From: a virus
Direction: 5' to 3' (one strand)
Virus record (IMG/VR): IMGVR_UViG_3300047372_000605
Span: 1 to 64,000 of that record
Length of the DNA: 64,000 nt
The notes below the pieces were generated by a model. The model saw only the letters and a list, made by a program, of their open reading frames with translations, was not told the DNA's origin and searched no databases. Within the stretch, counting starts at the first letter, position 1, and each line of letters begins with the position of its first letter. A program made the position numbers and the translations under genes. Below are positions 44,227 to 52,373 of the stretch, in pieces.

Positions 44227-44922
44227 ATGGAGAACAAACGAAGAAAAATACACGAGGAGTTAGAAGTAGTAAAAGAAGGTTTTGCAAACGGAGTTGCACC
44301 TGGTTTTCCACTCCCACAATCTGAAAAAGATAAGATGATAGATAAAGCAGAATTGGCGTATGGTCAATTTTTAGATGCTTTAAAATGTGATTGGAGAAAT
44401 GATCCAAATTCAATGGAAACACCTAGACGTGTAGCTAAAGCTTATGTTAATGATTTATGGGCGGGTAGATACACAGCAATGTCTCCTATTACATCTTTTC
44501 CTTCTGATGGTTATGATGGTATTATTATAGAAAGAAACATACCTTTAACATCAATGTGCTCTCATCATCATCAAACAATTGGAGGTGTAGTTCATATTGG
44601 TTATATAGCAGGAGAAGGTGGTCAAGTAATTGGGTTATCAAAACTAAACAGAATTGTAGAATTATTTGGTAGAAGAGGAGCAATACAAGAGCAACTAACC
44701 TCAGCAATTCATAATGCCGTATCTAAAATTACAGAAGGTAATAAAGGTGTTATAGTTACAATAGTAGGTACTCATAATTGTGTTAGTTGTAGAGGAGTAA
44801 AACATCAAGGAGCAGCCATGGTTACAACTAAAGCTTCAGGTGTGTTTAGAGAAAACGATAATTTAGCTAGAAAAGAATTTTTTGACAGCCTAAAGATTAA
44901 CAACGGAGGGCATAATATATAA
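44227..44922 (+). CDS. folE: GTP cyclohydrolase I (FolE), first step of preQ0 synthesis
   Basis: This 231-residue protein keeps the zinc and catalytic residues: Cys and His in TSMCSHHHQTIGG near residue 111, and Cys in GTHNCVSCRGVKHQGA near 188. The substrate-binding VIGLSKLNRIVELFGRR and IQEQLT segments are intact. It makes dihydroneopterin triphosphate, which QueD then uses. In contrast to QueC, QueD and QueE here its metal site is complete. It has its own host-type promoter and is followed by a MazG-like gene. Confidence 0.92.
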   Translation: MENKRRKIHEELEVVKEGFANGVAPGFPLPQSEKDKMIDKAELAYGQFLDALKCDWRNDPNSMETPRRVAKAYVNDLWAGRYTAMSPITSFPSDGYDGIIIERNIPLTSMCSHHHQTIGGVVHIGYIAGEGGQVIGLSKLNRIVELFGRRGAIQEQLTSAIHNAVSKITEGNKGVIVTIVGTHNCVSCRGVKHQGAAMVTTKASGVFRENDNLARKEFFDSLKINNGGHNI

Positions 44923-44925
44923 ACA

Positions 44926-45567
44926 ATGAGTAAACAAAGAACATTAAATGAGCTGAGACAAACTAAGGATGCACATTATATTCCAAAGTATGATCCTCAA
45001 ACAGGAGATAAAAATCCTCATTATAAAGAACTAACAGGTGAAGAACTTGAAGAGATGATGAATGAAACAGATGCACCTCCAGGAGTTCAATTTGTAAATG
45101 AAGTAGAAATATTTAATGCCACATTTGGTAAACCAAACAACTATGTCCCAACAATCCCAGAAAAGAAAGAAACAGATTTCGTCTACGACTTTTGTATCGA
45201 AGAAATCACAGAATATCAAGAAGCTTGCAAAAACGGAGACATCGTGGAAATTTTGGATGCTATTTGCGATATTGCTTATGTTACCTTGGGGAATGCCACT
45301 ATGTTACATGGCCTTAAAGATAAGATTTGGCCAGCGTATAAAGAAGTCCAGGCGTCAAATATGTCTAAGTCTTGCAAAACTGAAGAAGAAGCAGCACAAA
45401 CTGTCACTCAAAGAGCTAAGGAACAAGGTGAAGAATGCCATTTTGAAAAAGTAGGAGATAGATATGTTGTATACAGAACAAGAGACAGAAAGGTTATGAA
45501 ATCTATTAACTATTTTAGACCAGATTTAAAGCAGTTTTTCACTGAAGAGGAATTAAAAAATGTTTAA
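44926..45567 (+). CDS. MazG-like nucleotide pyrophosphohydrolase
   Basis: This 213-residue protein carries the MazG-type metal motif in residues about 88-115: FCIEEITEYQEACKNGD, then EILDAICDIAYVTLG. That is a Glu-Glu-x2-Glu helix and an Asp-x3-Asp helix. The IWPAYKEVQASNMSK segment after it is typical of phage members. It would hydrolyse (d)NTPs or abnormal nucleotides. The N-terminal 60 residues and the C-terminal 60 are extensions of unknown role. It overlaps the polymerase gene by eight bases. Confidence 0.8.
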   Translation: MSKQRTLNELRQTKDAHYIPKYDPQTGDKNPHYKELTGEELEEMMNETDAPPGVQFVNEVEIFNATFGKPNNYVPTIPEKKETDFVYDFCIEEITEYQEACKNGDIVEILDAICDIAYVTLGNATMLHGLKDKIWPAYKEVQASNMSKSCKTEEEAAQTVTQRAKEQGEECHFEKVGDRYVVYRTRDRKVMKSINYFRPDLKQFFTEEELKNV

Positions 45568-47236
45568 AAAAGCATTTGCACGAAGAATAGGAGGAAACAA
45601 ACATTTAATACATCTTTGGACTGACACAGGTTATGAGAAAGTTGAATGGACAAACTTTGCCTATAAAGAATGCAGTGAAGCAGATGCTGATTATATAGGT
45701 TTAAATGGCGAACCACTAAGAAAGACTAGTAAATGGGGTCCTGATGATTCAGGACTCCATTTTCATGACATGAAAGCATATCAAAAATTCTTAATTGAAA
45801 AATATGGTACTAATGATGAACCATCTACTACACACAGAGAATTATTTTTTGATATTGAAACTGAAATGGGTGATGCTTTAACACCTGAATACATTCAAAA
45901 TGCACCTAAAAAAGTTACATCTATAGCTTGGTATGATAAACAAGTAGATGAATGGGGTATATTAATTTTAGATACTAAAAACCAATTAGAACATACTAAA
46001 GCTAGAAACAAAGAAATTACACCTTGTAAAACCGAAAGTGATTTACTAGCTAAATTCTTAGAAAAATTTAGAGAAATCGATCCTGATATTATAATAGGAT
46101 ACAATAGTGATTATTTTGATATACCATACCTATACTACAGAATGTGTAATGTATTAGGTGAAGATTGGGCTAGACATTTATCTCCTATTGGTTATGTAAG
46201 AGAAACACCTTGGTTTAAAGACCAATATATTCAAATAGCAGGTGTTGAATCTCTTGATTACATGCGTTTACATAAAAAGTTTAGTTGGAAAGATGAACCA
46301 TCATGGAAATTAGATGCTATTGGAGAAAAATATGCAGGTATAAATAAAGTTGAATATGAAGGTAATTTAGATTCTTTATTTGAAAGTGACATAAATAAAT
46401 TCATCCAATATAACTTTGTTGATGTTGAAATACTAGTTGAATTAGATAAAAAATTAGAATATTTAGCTTTAACTAAAAATCTATCACATAAAGGTAAACA
46501 TAACTATAGTGAGGTATATGCTAATACAAATACCCAAGATGGTGCTATTTCGGCTTACTTATTATCCCAAAATATTATCCCACCTGCTAAAGACAAAGAC
46601 TTAAAAGCAGAAAAAGGATATGCTGGAGGTTATTTATTTTGCCCTAAAGCAGGAATATACAACTATATGTTTGATGAGGATTTAACTTCACTATATCCCT
46701 CAATTATTATGTCTCTTAATATAGGTAAAGAAACATTAAAAGCAAGAATCATAGATGCTGATGATAGAAATAATAGATTAGGATTAAATGATTTAAAAGC
46801 TAAAGACCCAGATAGTACTATTATTATTAAAAACCATAAAGGCAAACGAGCTGAAGTTACAATAGCTAACCTATTAAAATTTATAGAAGGAAATCAATTT
46901 ACTATATCAGCTAATGGTACTATGTTTGCTACAAATAGACAATCAGTACTATCAACTATACTAGCTAAATGGTTTGGTGAAAGAGTATTATATAAAGGTA
47001 AAATGAAAAAAGCATACCAAGCTAAAGATAAAGAAGCAGGAGCTAAATATCATTTACTACAATATACAATGAAAATTTTATTAAATAGTTTATATGGTGC
47101 AACAGCATTACCTAGTTTTAGATATGGTAATGTTAATTTATCAAAAGCTATAACACTTTCAGGACAAAGAATTATTCAAGAATCAGCTTTAATAGCAAAT
47201 AAAAAAATGAACGAGGAGATAAAAAATGTTAAGTAA
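45560..47236 (+). CDS. Family B DNA polymerase, N-terminal chain (T4 gp43-like, split)
   Basis: This 558-residue chain holds the 3'-5' exonuclease (ELFFDIETEMGD near residue 97, PDIIIGYNSDYFDIPYLY near 176, YNFVDVEILVELD near 290). It also holds the first half of the polymerase domain: motif A EDLTSLYPSIIMS near 375 and motif B MKILLNSLYGATA near 507. It stops just after the finger/palm helix (ANKKMNEEIKN), before motif C. The missing part is on the 47486 gene, in the same frame, 249 bases on. The two chains probably join to form the replicase. Confidence 0.9.
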   Translation: MFKKAFARRIGGNKHLIHLWTDTGYEKVEWTNFAYKECSEADADYIGLNGEPLRKTSKWGPDDSGLHFHDMKAYQKFLIEKYGTNDEPSTTHRELFFDIETEMGDALTPEYIQNAPKKVTSIAWYDKQVDEWGILILDTKNQLEHTKARNKEITPCKTESDLLAKFLEKFREIDPDIIIGYNSDYFDIPYLYYRMCNVLGEDWARHLSPIGYVRETPWFKDQYIQIAGVESLDYMRLHKKFSWKDEPSWKLDAIGEKYAGINKVEYEGNLDSLFESDINKFIQYNFVDVEILVELDKKLEYLALTKNLSHKGKHNYSEVYANTNTQDGAISAYLLSQNIIPPAKDKDLKAEKGYAGGYLFCPKAGIYNYMFDEDLTSLYPSIIMSLNIGKETLKARIIDADDRNNRLGLNDLKAKDPDSTIIIKNHKGKRAEVTIANLLKFIEGNQFTISANGTMFATNRQSVLSTILAKWFGERVLYKGKMKKAYQAKDKEAGAKYHLLQYTMKILLNSLYGATALPSFRYGNVNLSKAITLSGQRIIQESALIANKKMNEEIKNVK

Positions 47237-47489
47237 ACAATCCATAAGAAAAGAACACATTATACTTTTAAATAGAGTAAAAATGTCAAAAGATGAAATC
47301 ATAGAAATATCTAAAGATTTCACAGAACCTGAAGAACAACGATTTAGAAAAATATTACAACAAGGTGGTAAAATTTCTATTCAAGGTAAAAAATTTGAAA
47401 TAGTAAAAGATTTAAAAGACTATGCTAGAAATAGTAAAGGTGAATATGAAGCTCCAGCTAAACCTCATAGAAACGAAGACTGGGAATGA
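47226..47489 (+). CDS. 87-residue ORF inserted between the two polymerase chains
   Basis: The ORF is in the +1 frame relative to both polymerase pieces. Its start overlaps the first chain by 11 bases and its stop overlaps the next ATG (ATGA). The product is Lys/Glu-rich (SKDEIIEISKDFTEPEEQ, then LQQGGKISIQGKKFEIVKD). No intein, homing endonuclease or other family was recognised. It may be a remnant of a mobile gene or a small subunit that bridges the two chains. Both overlaps suggest coupled translation. Confidence 0.6.
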   Translation: MLSKQSIRKEHIILLNRVKMSKDEIIEISKDFTEPEEQRFRKILQQGGKISIQGKKFEIVKDLKDYARNSKGEYEAPAKPHRNEDWE

Positions 47490-48463
47490 AGCATTTAGAA
47501 GACACACCATGGTGGATATGTGATCCTGAAGATACTAACTATTGTGCTTATGTAGACACAGATAGTAATTATTTTCATGCTGAACCTTTATTAAGACATA
47601 GATTTCCTAATTTTGATGGAATGTCTGATAAGGAAAAGGATACTGAACTAGAAAAAATTGCCCTAGAATATCAAGATATTATTACAGACCATTACAATAA
47701 TGTAGCTAAGGACGTTTTTAATATAAATCAATTTGAATGGTTTGATAAGCCACATTGGTTAGAAATGAAAACTGAATGTGTAATAAGATCAGCTTATTTT
47801 AGAGCAACTAGAAGGTATGCACAATGGATCACTAAACAAGAAGGTGTTGAAAAAGAAACACTTGATATTAAAGGTTTAGAGTTCCAAAAATCTAATTTTC
47901 CACCTATACTAGGTAAATTCTTTAATGATGTTTTAGTAGACGTTTTAAAAGGTGAAACACAAGATGATATAGATGCTAGAGTAAAAACATTTAAAAAGCA
48001 AGTATTAGATGGAACCATACCATTAACAGATTTAGGTAACCCAACATCAGTAAAACAAATAGGTAAACATCAAGGCAAACCAGCCAGAAAAGGAGAAATG
48101 TTATCAACATTTAATCATGTAGAAAATAAAGTAGGCAGAAAATTAGGTGCACCTGCAGCAGTAAAAGCAGCTATTAGATATAACGATTTACTTAGATTTT
48201 GGAAATTAGATAGCAAATACGAATTAATTACCAATGGTACTAAAATAAAATGGATTTATCTTAAAAATAACCCATATCAAATTGAAGAAATAGCATTTCT
48301 AGATTATGATATGCCAGAAAAAATTCGTACATTCATTGAGCAGTATGCTGATAGAAAAAAAGTATTTGAAAGTATTTTATTAAATAAATTAGAGGGATTC
48401 TATGGTGATTTAGAATGGAACTTAAACTTAAACCCCTACATTAATCAATTTTTTGACTTATGA
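47486..48463 (+). CDS. Family B DNA polymerase, C-terminal chain (T4 gp43-like, split)
   Basis: This 325-residue chain begins shortly before motif C, YCAYVDTDSNYFH near residue 18, whose two Asp residues complete the active site. Residues about 100-140 carry the thumb-side pattern (TECVIRSAYFRATRRYAQWI, then ETLDIKGLEFQKSNFPP). The rest is the thumb. It must act with the 45560 chain. Its stop overlaps the clamp gene by four bases. The C-terminus (NLNPYINQFFDL) may bind the clamp. Confidence 0.9.
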   Translation: MKHLEDTPWWICDPEDTNYCAYVDTDSNYFHAEPLLRHRFPNFDGMSDKEKDTELEKIALEYQDIITDHYNNVAKDVFNINQFEWFDKPHWLEMKTECVIRSAYFRATRRYAQWITKQEGVEKETLDIKGLEFQKSNFPPILGKFFNDVLVDVLKGETQDDIDARVKTFKKQVLDGTIPLTDLGNPTSVKQIGKHQGKPARKGEMLSTFNHVENKVGRKLGAPAAVKAAIRYNDLLRFWKLDSKYELITNGTKIKWIYLKNNPYQIEEIAFLDYDMPEKIRTFIEQYADRKKVFESILLNKLEGFYGDLEWNLNLNPYINQFFDL

Positions 48464-49200
48464 TAAGTAAAACACAATTACAATCAATAATATCTAAATA
48501 CCATTTAGGTGAAATAGAACAAATCAAATGGGAAATCGAAGACAACCATTTACAAATAAATTTTATAGCACCATCAAATATGGTATTAGGATCAGTTAAA
48601 TGCAACGATTTCCAAATGCAAGATGCAGATTTAGCTATATACAACACAAAAAAATTAGCTAATTTAATTTCAATATGTAGTGGGGATTTAGTATTAGATT
48701 TAGAAAGACAAAGAGAAATAATTACTAAATTAAAAATAGCTGATTTGAACTTTAATTTAGAATATGCTTTATCAGATCCTTTATTAATCAAAAAAGTAGG
48801 TAAAGCTAAACCAGTAGATAGTTGGTATGTTGAACTACAATTAAGTAGTGAAGAAATATCTAACATATTAAGAGCTAAAAGCGCTATGTCAGAAGTAGAA
48901 CAATTTTTAGTTACCACTACAAAAGATTTAGATAATATGGATGTATGTGAACTTATATTTGGAGATGAAATAGGTCACAACAATAAAATATCATACCAAT
49001 TACAAGGTACGATAAATAAAGAATTTATGAAAATAAAATATAACTCTAATATGATGAAAACTATATTAAATGCAAATAAAGATATGGATGAAGGTACATT
49101 CAAAATATCTAATGCAGGTTTAATGTATTTACATTTTACAGATGGTGTTATAGAAAGCGAATATTACATGGTTCCTACAGAGGACGGTATTATTTCTTAA
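48460..49200 (+). CDS. Sliding clamp (T4 gp45-like)
   Basis: This 246-residue protein directly follows the polymerase and has the mixed strand/helix pattern of gp45 clamps. The end, GTFKISNAGLMYLHFTDGVIES followed by EYYMVPTE, is the typical final beta region. The length is close to T4 gp45 (228). It would form a ring that holds the polymerase on DNA and, in T4, also activates late transcription. The sequence match is weak outside the C-terminus, but the context is strong. Confidence 0.82.
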   Translation: MISKTQLQSIISKYHLGEIEQIKWEIEDNHLQINFIAPSNMVLGSVKCNDFQMQDADLAIYNTKKLANLISICSGDLVLDLERQREIITKLKIADLNFNLEYALSDPLLIKKVGKAKPVDSWYVELQLSSEEISNILRAKSAMSEVEQFLVTTTKDLDNMDVCELIFGDEIGHNNKISYQLQGTINKEFMKIKYNSNMMKTILNANKDMDEGTFKISNAGLMYLHFTDGVIESEYYMVPTEDGIIS

Positions 49201-49208
49201 TTTTCATA

Positions 49209-49216
49209 TATTTATA
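49209..49216 (+). promoter_or_regulatory. Putative late promoter of the hsp20 gene
   Basis: TATTTATAG lies just after the clamp gene; about 90 bases of leader with hairpins follow. Confidence 0.4.
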
Positions 49217-49219
49217 GAT

Positions 49220-49235
49220 GCAAACTTAGGATGCA
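49220..49235. repeat. Left arm of the inverted repeat around hsp20
   Basis: GCAAACTTAGGATGCA here is the reverse complement, with one mismatch, of 49733-49748. The arms lie on the two sides of the Hsp20 gene, about 500 bases apart. Confidence 0.75.
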
Positions 49236-49249
49236 CAAACAGCTCACCA

Positions 49250-49269
49250 AAATGGGAGCTTAGTAATTT
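49250..49269 (+). other. Hairpin in the hsp20 leader
   Basis: AGCTC pairs with GAGCT and CCA with TGG across a one-base bulge, with loop AAA. There is no T-tract. Possible leader structure, perhaps temperature-sensitive, but this is not shown. Confidence 0.4.
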
Positions 49270-49308
49270 AATAACAGGGTAGTTTAAACACCCACAAAAC
49301 TAAATGAT

Positions 49309-49725
49309 ATGAGTACATTATTTCACGAACGAACACCGTTCGACATTTTATTCAAAAACTTCTTTCAAGCAGAAGGAAAATTTCAACCAACAACATTCGA
49401 AAACAAACAACCTCACCCACTAGATATATTCTATAATGATGATGGTCTCAATTTTGAGATTGCCTGTACAGGTTTAACTAAAAAAGATATACAATTAAAA
49501 ATTGATGGAGATCAATTAAATATATCTTATGATAAACCATCAGAAGAAGAATCATATGAGGGTTATATCTATAAAGGACTAGCTAAAAGGTCTTTTAAAC
49601 TAGGATATAAAATAGCAGCTAAATTTGATTTATCAAAAATAGAAGCTAAAATGGAAAATGGTTTACTCCATTTATTCATCCCAACAGCCGCAGATAAAAA
49701 ATCAAAAATAGTAACAATAAAATAA
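49309..49725 (+). CDS. Small heat shock protein (Hsp20/alpha-crystallin)
   Basis: Residues about 38-130 of this 138-residue protein form the alpha-crystallin domain (GLNFEIACTGLTKKDIQLKID, then YIYKGLAKRSFKLGYKI, then KIEAKMENGLLHLFIP). The short N-terminal arm contains FDILFKNFFQ. It holds unfolding proteins and lies just before GroES and GroEL, forming a chaperone block. The gene is enclosed by a 16-base inverted repeat and has a structured leader. Hsp20 genes are common in marine T4-like phages. Confidence 0.88.
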   Translation: MSTLFHERTPFDILFKNFFQAEGKFQPTTFENKQPHPLDIFYNDDGLNFEIACTGLTKKDIQLKIDGDQLNISYDKPSEEESYEGYIYKGLAKRSFKLGYKIAAKFDLSKIEAKMENGLLHLFIPTAADKKSKIVTIK

Positions 49726-49732
49726 AAAAAAC

Positions 49733-49748
49733 TGCATCCTAGGTTTGC
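49733..49748. repeat. Right arm of the inverted repeat around hsp20
   Basis: TGCATCCTAGGTTTGC pairs with 49220-49235. It also contains the TTTG element of the groES promoter. Confidence 0.75.
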
Positions 49749-49774
49749 TTATTAAACTATTTTTATTATATTAC
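49744..49774 (+). promoter_or_regulatory. Host-type promoter of groES-groEL
   Basis: TTTG at 49744-49747, 19 bases, then TATATTAC at 49767-49774. The ATG at 49801 follows an A-rich leader. Confidence 0.55.
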
Positions 49775-49800
49775 CCACAAACATTAAATTAAATTAAGTT

Positions 49801-50166
49801 ATGGAATTAGAAGCATTATTCGATGCCGTTATTGTTAAACCTCAAGAAGAGGAAGAGACACAATATGGATCAATAGTAGTACCCGATTTAGGAAAAGACA
49901 GAAACGAACATGGAGAAGTAGTTGCTGTGGGTCCTGGAAGACAAGTAGCAGGAATTGGCTTTGTAGAAACTAATATTAAAGTTGGAGATAAAGTAATTCT
50001 ACCAACAATAGGTTTTACTAAACTTGAACATAAAGGAGATGAATATTATATCGGTTCTGAAAATCAAATATTAGCAAGAATAAATAATACAACATCAGTA
50101 GAGGATGTTTTAGCAGAAACAGAAGTATCAGAGGAAGATTTTGATGCTCTTAAATCAATAGATTAA
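49801..50166 (+). CDS. GroES-like co-chaperonin
   Basis: This 121-residue protein has the GroES barrel (LFDAVIVKPQEEEET then the VVPDLGKDRNEHGEVVAVGPG loop and roof). The mobile loop at about residues 15-33 includes an Ile-Val-Val that would touch GroEL. It then adds a 25-residue acidic tail (EDVLAETEVSEEDFDALKS) not found in short cellular GroES. The GroEL gene starts one base after its stop. T4 replaces only GroES (gp31); here both parts are encoded. Confidence 0.88.
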   Translation: MELEALFDAVIVKPQEEEETQYGSIVVPDLGKDRNEHGEVVAVGPGRQVAGIGFVETNIKVGDKVILPTIGFTKLEHKGDEYYIGSENQILARINNTTSVEDVLAETEVSEEDFDALKSID

Positions 50167-50167
50167 G

Positions 50168-51775
50168 ATGAGTAAAATTATAGAATTTGGCCCTGAAGCC
50201 AGAAAAAAACTAGTAAAAGGAATAGACCAAATAGCAGATGCTGTAGTATCTACATTAGGTCCAAATGGTAGGAATGTTGTTATTTCTAAACCAGGCCAAA
50301 CACCACAATCAACAAAAGATGGTGTAACAGTAGCAAAAAATATTTCATTAGAAGATCCAACTGAAGAGTTAGGAGTTCAAATGCTTAAACAAGCAGCTAT
50401 TAAAACCGCAGATAAAGCAGGAGATGGTACAACTACTTCTACTCTATTAGCTAGAGAAATGGTTAAAGCAGGTTTATCAGCTTTAGATAGTGGAGCAAAT
50501 GCTGTTGATATTAAAAGAGGAATTGATAAAGCTGTAGAACAGGTAATTCACCATTTAACCCCATTTCAAGAAGATGTCTCATCTCAAGAACAATTAGAGC
50601 AAGTAGCTACTATTTCAGCTAATAACGATGAAACTATAGGTAAATTAATTGCTACTGCAATGGAAAAAGTAGGTAGAGAAGGGGTAGTACATATTGAAGA
50701 ATCTAAAACAGGTGAAACTTATCTTGAAACCGTAGAGGGTATGCAATTTGATAGAGGTTATAAATCTCCTTATTTTGTTACTGATAATAATACTATGTCT
50801 ACTACTTTGAATGATTGTTATGTTTTAATAGCAGATCATACTTTTACCCAAGTAAAAGAATTATTACCGATATTAGAAAGTGTATCAAATACAAATAAAT
50901 CCCTTTTAATCATTGCCAAAGACATAGACAATGAAGCATTAGCTACCCTTATTGTAAATAAAATGAGAGGTTCATTAAAAGTATGTGCTGTTAAAGCTCC
51001 TGAATTTGGAGATAGACAAAAATTAGTTCTAGATGACATAGCTGTTCTAACTGGAGGTCAAGTATTCAGTAAAGAAAAAGGTATGAAACTAGAAAAGTTT
51101 AGTTGGGAATGGTTTGGTGAAGCTAGAGTATCTACTATTACTAAAGAAAAAACTACAATTGTAGATGGTAAAGGTTCAGAAGAAGCAATTACTGCTAGAG
51201 TAGAAGAATTATCTCAACAAATAGAAAGAGCTGATACACCATTTGCAATGGAAAAGTTACAAGATAGAATGTCTAAATTCGTAGGTGGAGTAGCAATTGT
51301 TCATGTAGGTGGAAATACTGAAACTGAGATGAATGAAAGAAAAGATAGAGTAGATGATGCCCTTAATGCCACAAAAGCAGCTATTGAAGAAGGTATTCTA
51401 CCAGGAGGAGGAGTTGCAATAGCAAGAGCTACACAGTGGGTAGAATATAATGGTAATGTAGATTTTAACATTGGAGTAGATATTGTTAAAATAGCATGTC
51501 AAAAACCATATGAACAAATCTTAAAAAATGCTGGAATAAATGAAATTCCTGAATTGGCAGAAGATGGAGAGTGGGAAGGATTTGATATTAGACAAAATAA
51601 AATGGTAGACTTTAAAGAAGCGGGTATTATAGATCCATTTAAGGTTACTAGAAGTGCATTACAAAATGCTGCATCAATAGCTGGAACTATTCTGTTAACA
51701 GAAGCCACAGTTGTTGATAAACCATCAGAAAATACAACACCAGAAATAGATCCATCCATGATGGGTATGATGTAA
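50168..51775 (+). CDS. groL: GroEL-like chaperonin
   Basis: This 535-residue protein is full length, with all parts in order: equatorial VSTLGPNGRNVVISK near residue 30, the GDGTTTSTLLA ATP loop with Asp near 87, apical and hinge regions, and the VDDALNATKAAIEEGILPGGGVAIA catalytic Asp region near 397. The C-terminus is MMGMM, like the flexible cellular tail. It may fold phage structural proteins or replace the host chaperonin. Full GroEL genes are uncommon in T4-like phages. It could be recently host-derived, but base use looks like that of its neighbours. Confidence 0.92.
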   Translation: MSKIIEFGPEARKKLVKGIDQIADAVVSTLGPNGRNVVISKPGQTPQSTKDGVTVAKNISLEDPTEELGVQMLKQAAIKTADKAGDGTTTSTLLAREMVKAGLSALDSGANAVDIKRGIDKAVEQVIHHLTPFQEDVSSQEQLEQVATISANNDETIGKLIATAMEKVGREGVVHIEESKTGETYLETVEGMQFDRGYKSPYFVTDNNTMSTTLNDCYVLIADHTFTQVKELLPILESVSNTNKSLLIIAKDIDNEALATLIVNKMRGSLKVCAVKAPEFGDRQKLVLDDIAVLTGGQVFSKEKGMKLEKFSWEWFGEARVSTITKEKTTIVDGKGSEEAITARVEELSQQIERADTPFAMEKLQDRMSKFVGGVAIVHVGGNTETEMNERKDRVDDALNATKAAIEEGILPGGGVAIARATQWVEYNGNVDFNIGVDIVKIACQKPYEQILKNAGINEIPELAEDGEWEGFDIRQNKMVDFKEAGIIDPFKVTRSALQNAASIAGTILLTEATVVDKPSENTTPEIDPSMMGMM

Positions 51776-51776
51776 T

Positions 51777-52040
51777 ATGAAAACAGAAGTTATAGAAAGA
51801 AATGAGTTAATAGCTACTAGAGTTCCACCTGGAGACAGATGGAATCTAGTAGATGACTCAAAAAAAGTTATTCACAAAAGTTTAACAGATGCTTTGGAAG
51901 CCTACCTAGGAGTTACTAACTTTAAGGGTGAGTATAGATTAGATCCTATTGGGAGTAAATTATATGCTATTAAAACTTCTGAAGAAGAGGTTAAACCTGA
52001 ACCAATAAAGAAGTATAACATTTATGGAGATGAATATTAA
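51777..52040 (+). CDS. Unknown 87-residue protein
   Basis: It starts one base after groEL's stop. The first 35 residues include RVPPGDRWNLVDDSKK, the middle is helical and the end is acidic and polar (EEEVKPEPIKKYNIYGDEY). No family was recognised. It is probably cotranscribed with the chaperonin genes. Confidence 0.55.
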   Translation: MKTEVIERNELIATRVPPGDRWNLVDDSKKVIHKSLTDALEAYLGVTNFKGEYRLDPIGSKLYAIKTSEEEVKPEPIKKYNIYGDEY

Positions 52041-52059
52041 AATTGATGAGTCCTAAATT
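52041..52059. repeat. Left arm of the inverted repeat around 52078
   Basis: AATTGATGAGTCCTAAATT here is the reverse complement, apart from one inserted base, of 52355-52372. Confidence 0.75.
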
Positions 52060-52077
52060 ACCTAAAAAACAACGCTT

Positions 52078-52347
52078 ATGGAAAATTTAGATATAATTAT
52101 AGGAACCCTGATTGGATCAGGTTTAACTACTTTAGTGGCATTTTTTATTACTAGGGTTTCAAATCGATTCAAACAGATAAATCAAGATTTACATGATGTA
52201 AATCAAGAACAATCAGCTCAATTGAATGAGATGTACGAAAGTACTTCAAAAGAAATTGAGAATTTACATAGAGAACTTGATTCTCAAATTAATAAACTAG
52301 AATCTAGATTGGTAAAACAATTTAAAGATTATAATTACAATAAATAA
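52078..52347 (+). CDS. Membrane-anchored coiled-coil protein
   Basis: Residues 5-26 of this 89-residue protein are a membrane span (DIIIGTLIGSGLTTLVAFFI), followed by a long helix with heptad repeats to about residue 82 (NRFKQINQDLHDVNQEQ, then ESTSKEIENLHREL). It may act at the membrane; nothing more can be said. It is the only gene inside the inverted repeat at 52041/52355. Confidence 0.6.
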   Translation: MENLDIIIGTLIGSGLTTLVAFFITRVSNRFKQINQDLHDVNQEQSAQLNEMYESTSKEIENLHRELDSQINKLESRLVKQFKDYNYNK

Positions 52348-52354
52348 TTAACCA

Positions 52355-52372
52355 ATTTAGGACTCTCAATTT
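52355..52372. repeat. Right arm of the inverted repeat around 52078
   Basis: AATTTAGGACTCTCAATT pairs with 52041-52059. It ends just before the clamp-loader ATG at 52374. Confidence 0.75.
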
Positions 52373-52373
52373 T

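Noticed and set aside
45116-45454. 112-codon frame inside the MazG-like gene
   Set aside because: A shadow of the MazG-like gene; Lys/Ser-rich and without motif.
47226-47489. Intein or homing endonuclease between the polymerase chains
   Set aside because: No Cys/Ser splice start, no His-Asn end and no LAGLIDADG, GIY-YIG or HNH motif.
49220-49748. Insertion sequence around hsp20
   Set aside because: There is no transposase and no target duplication was seen; only the inverted arms are present.
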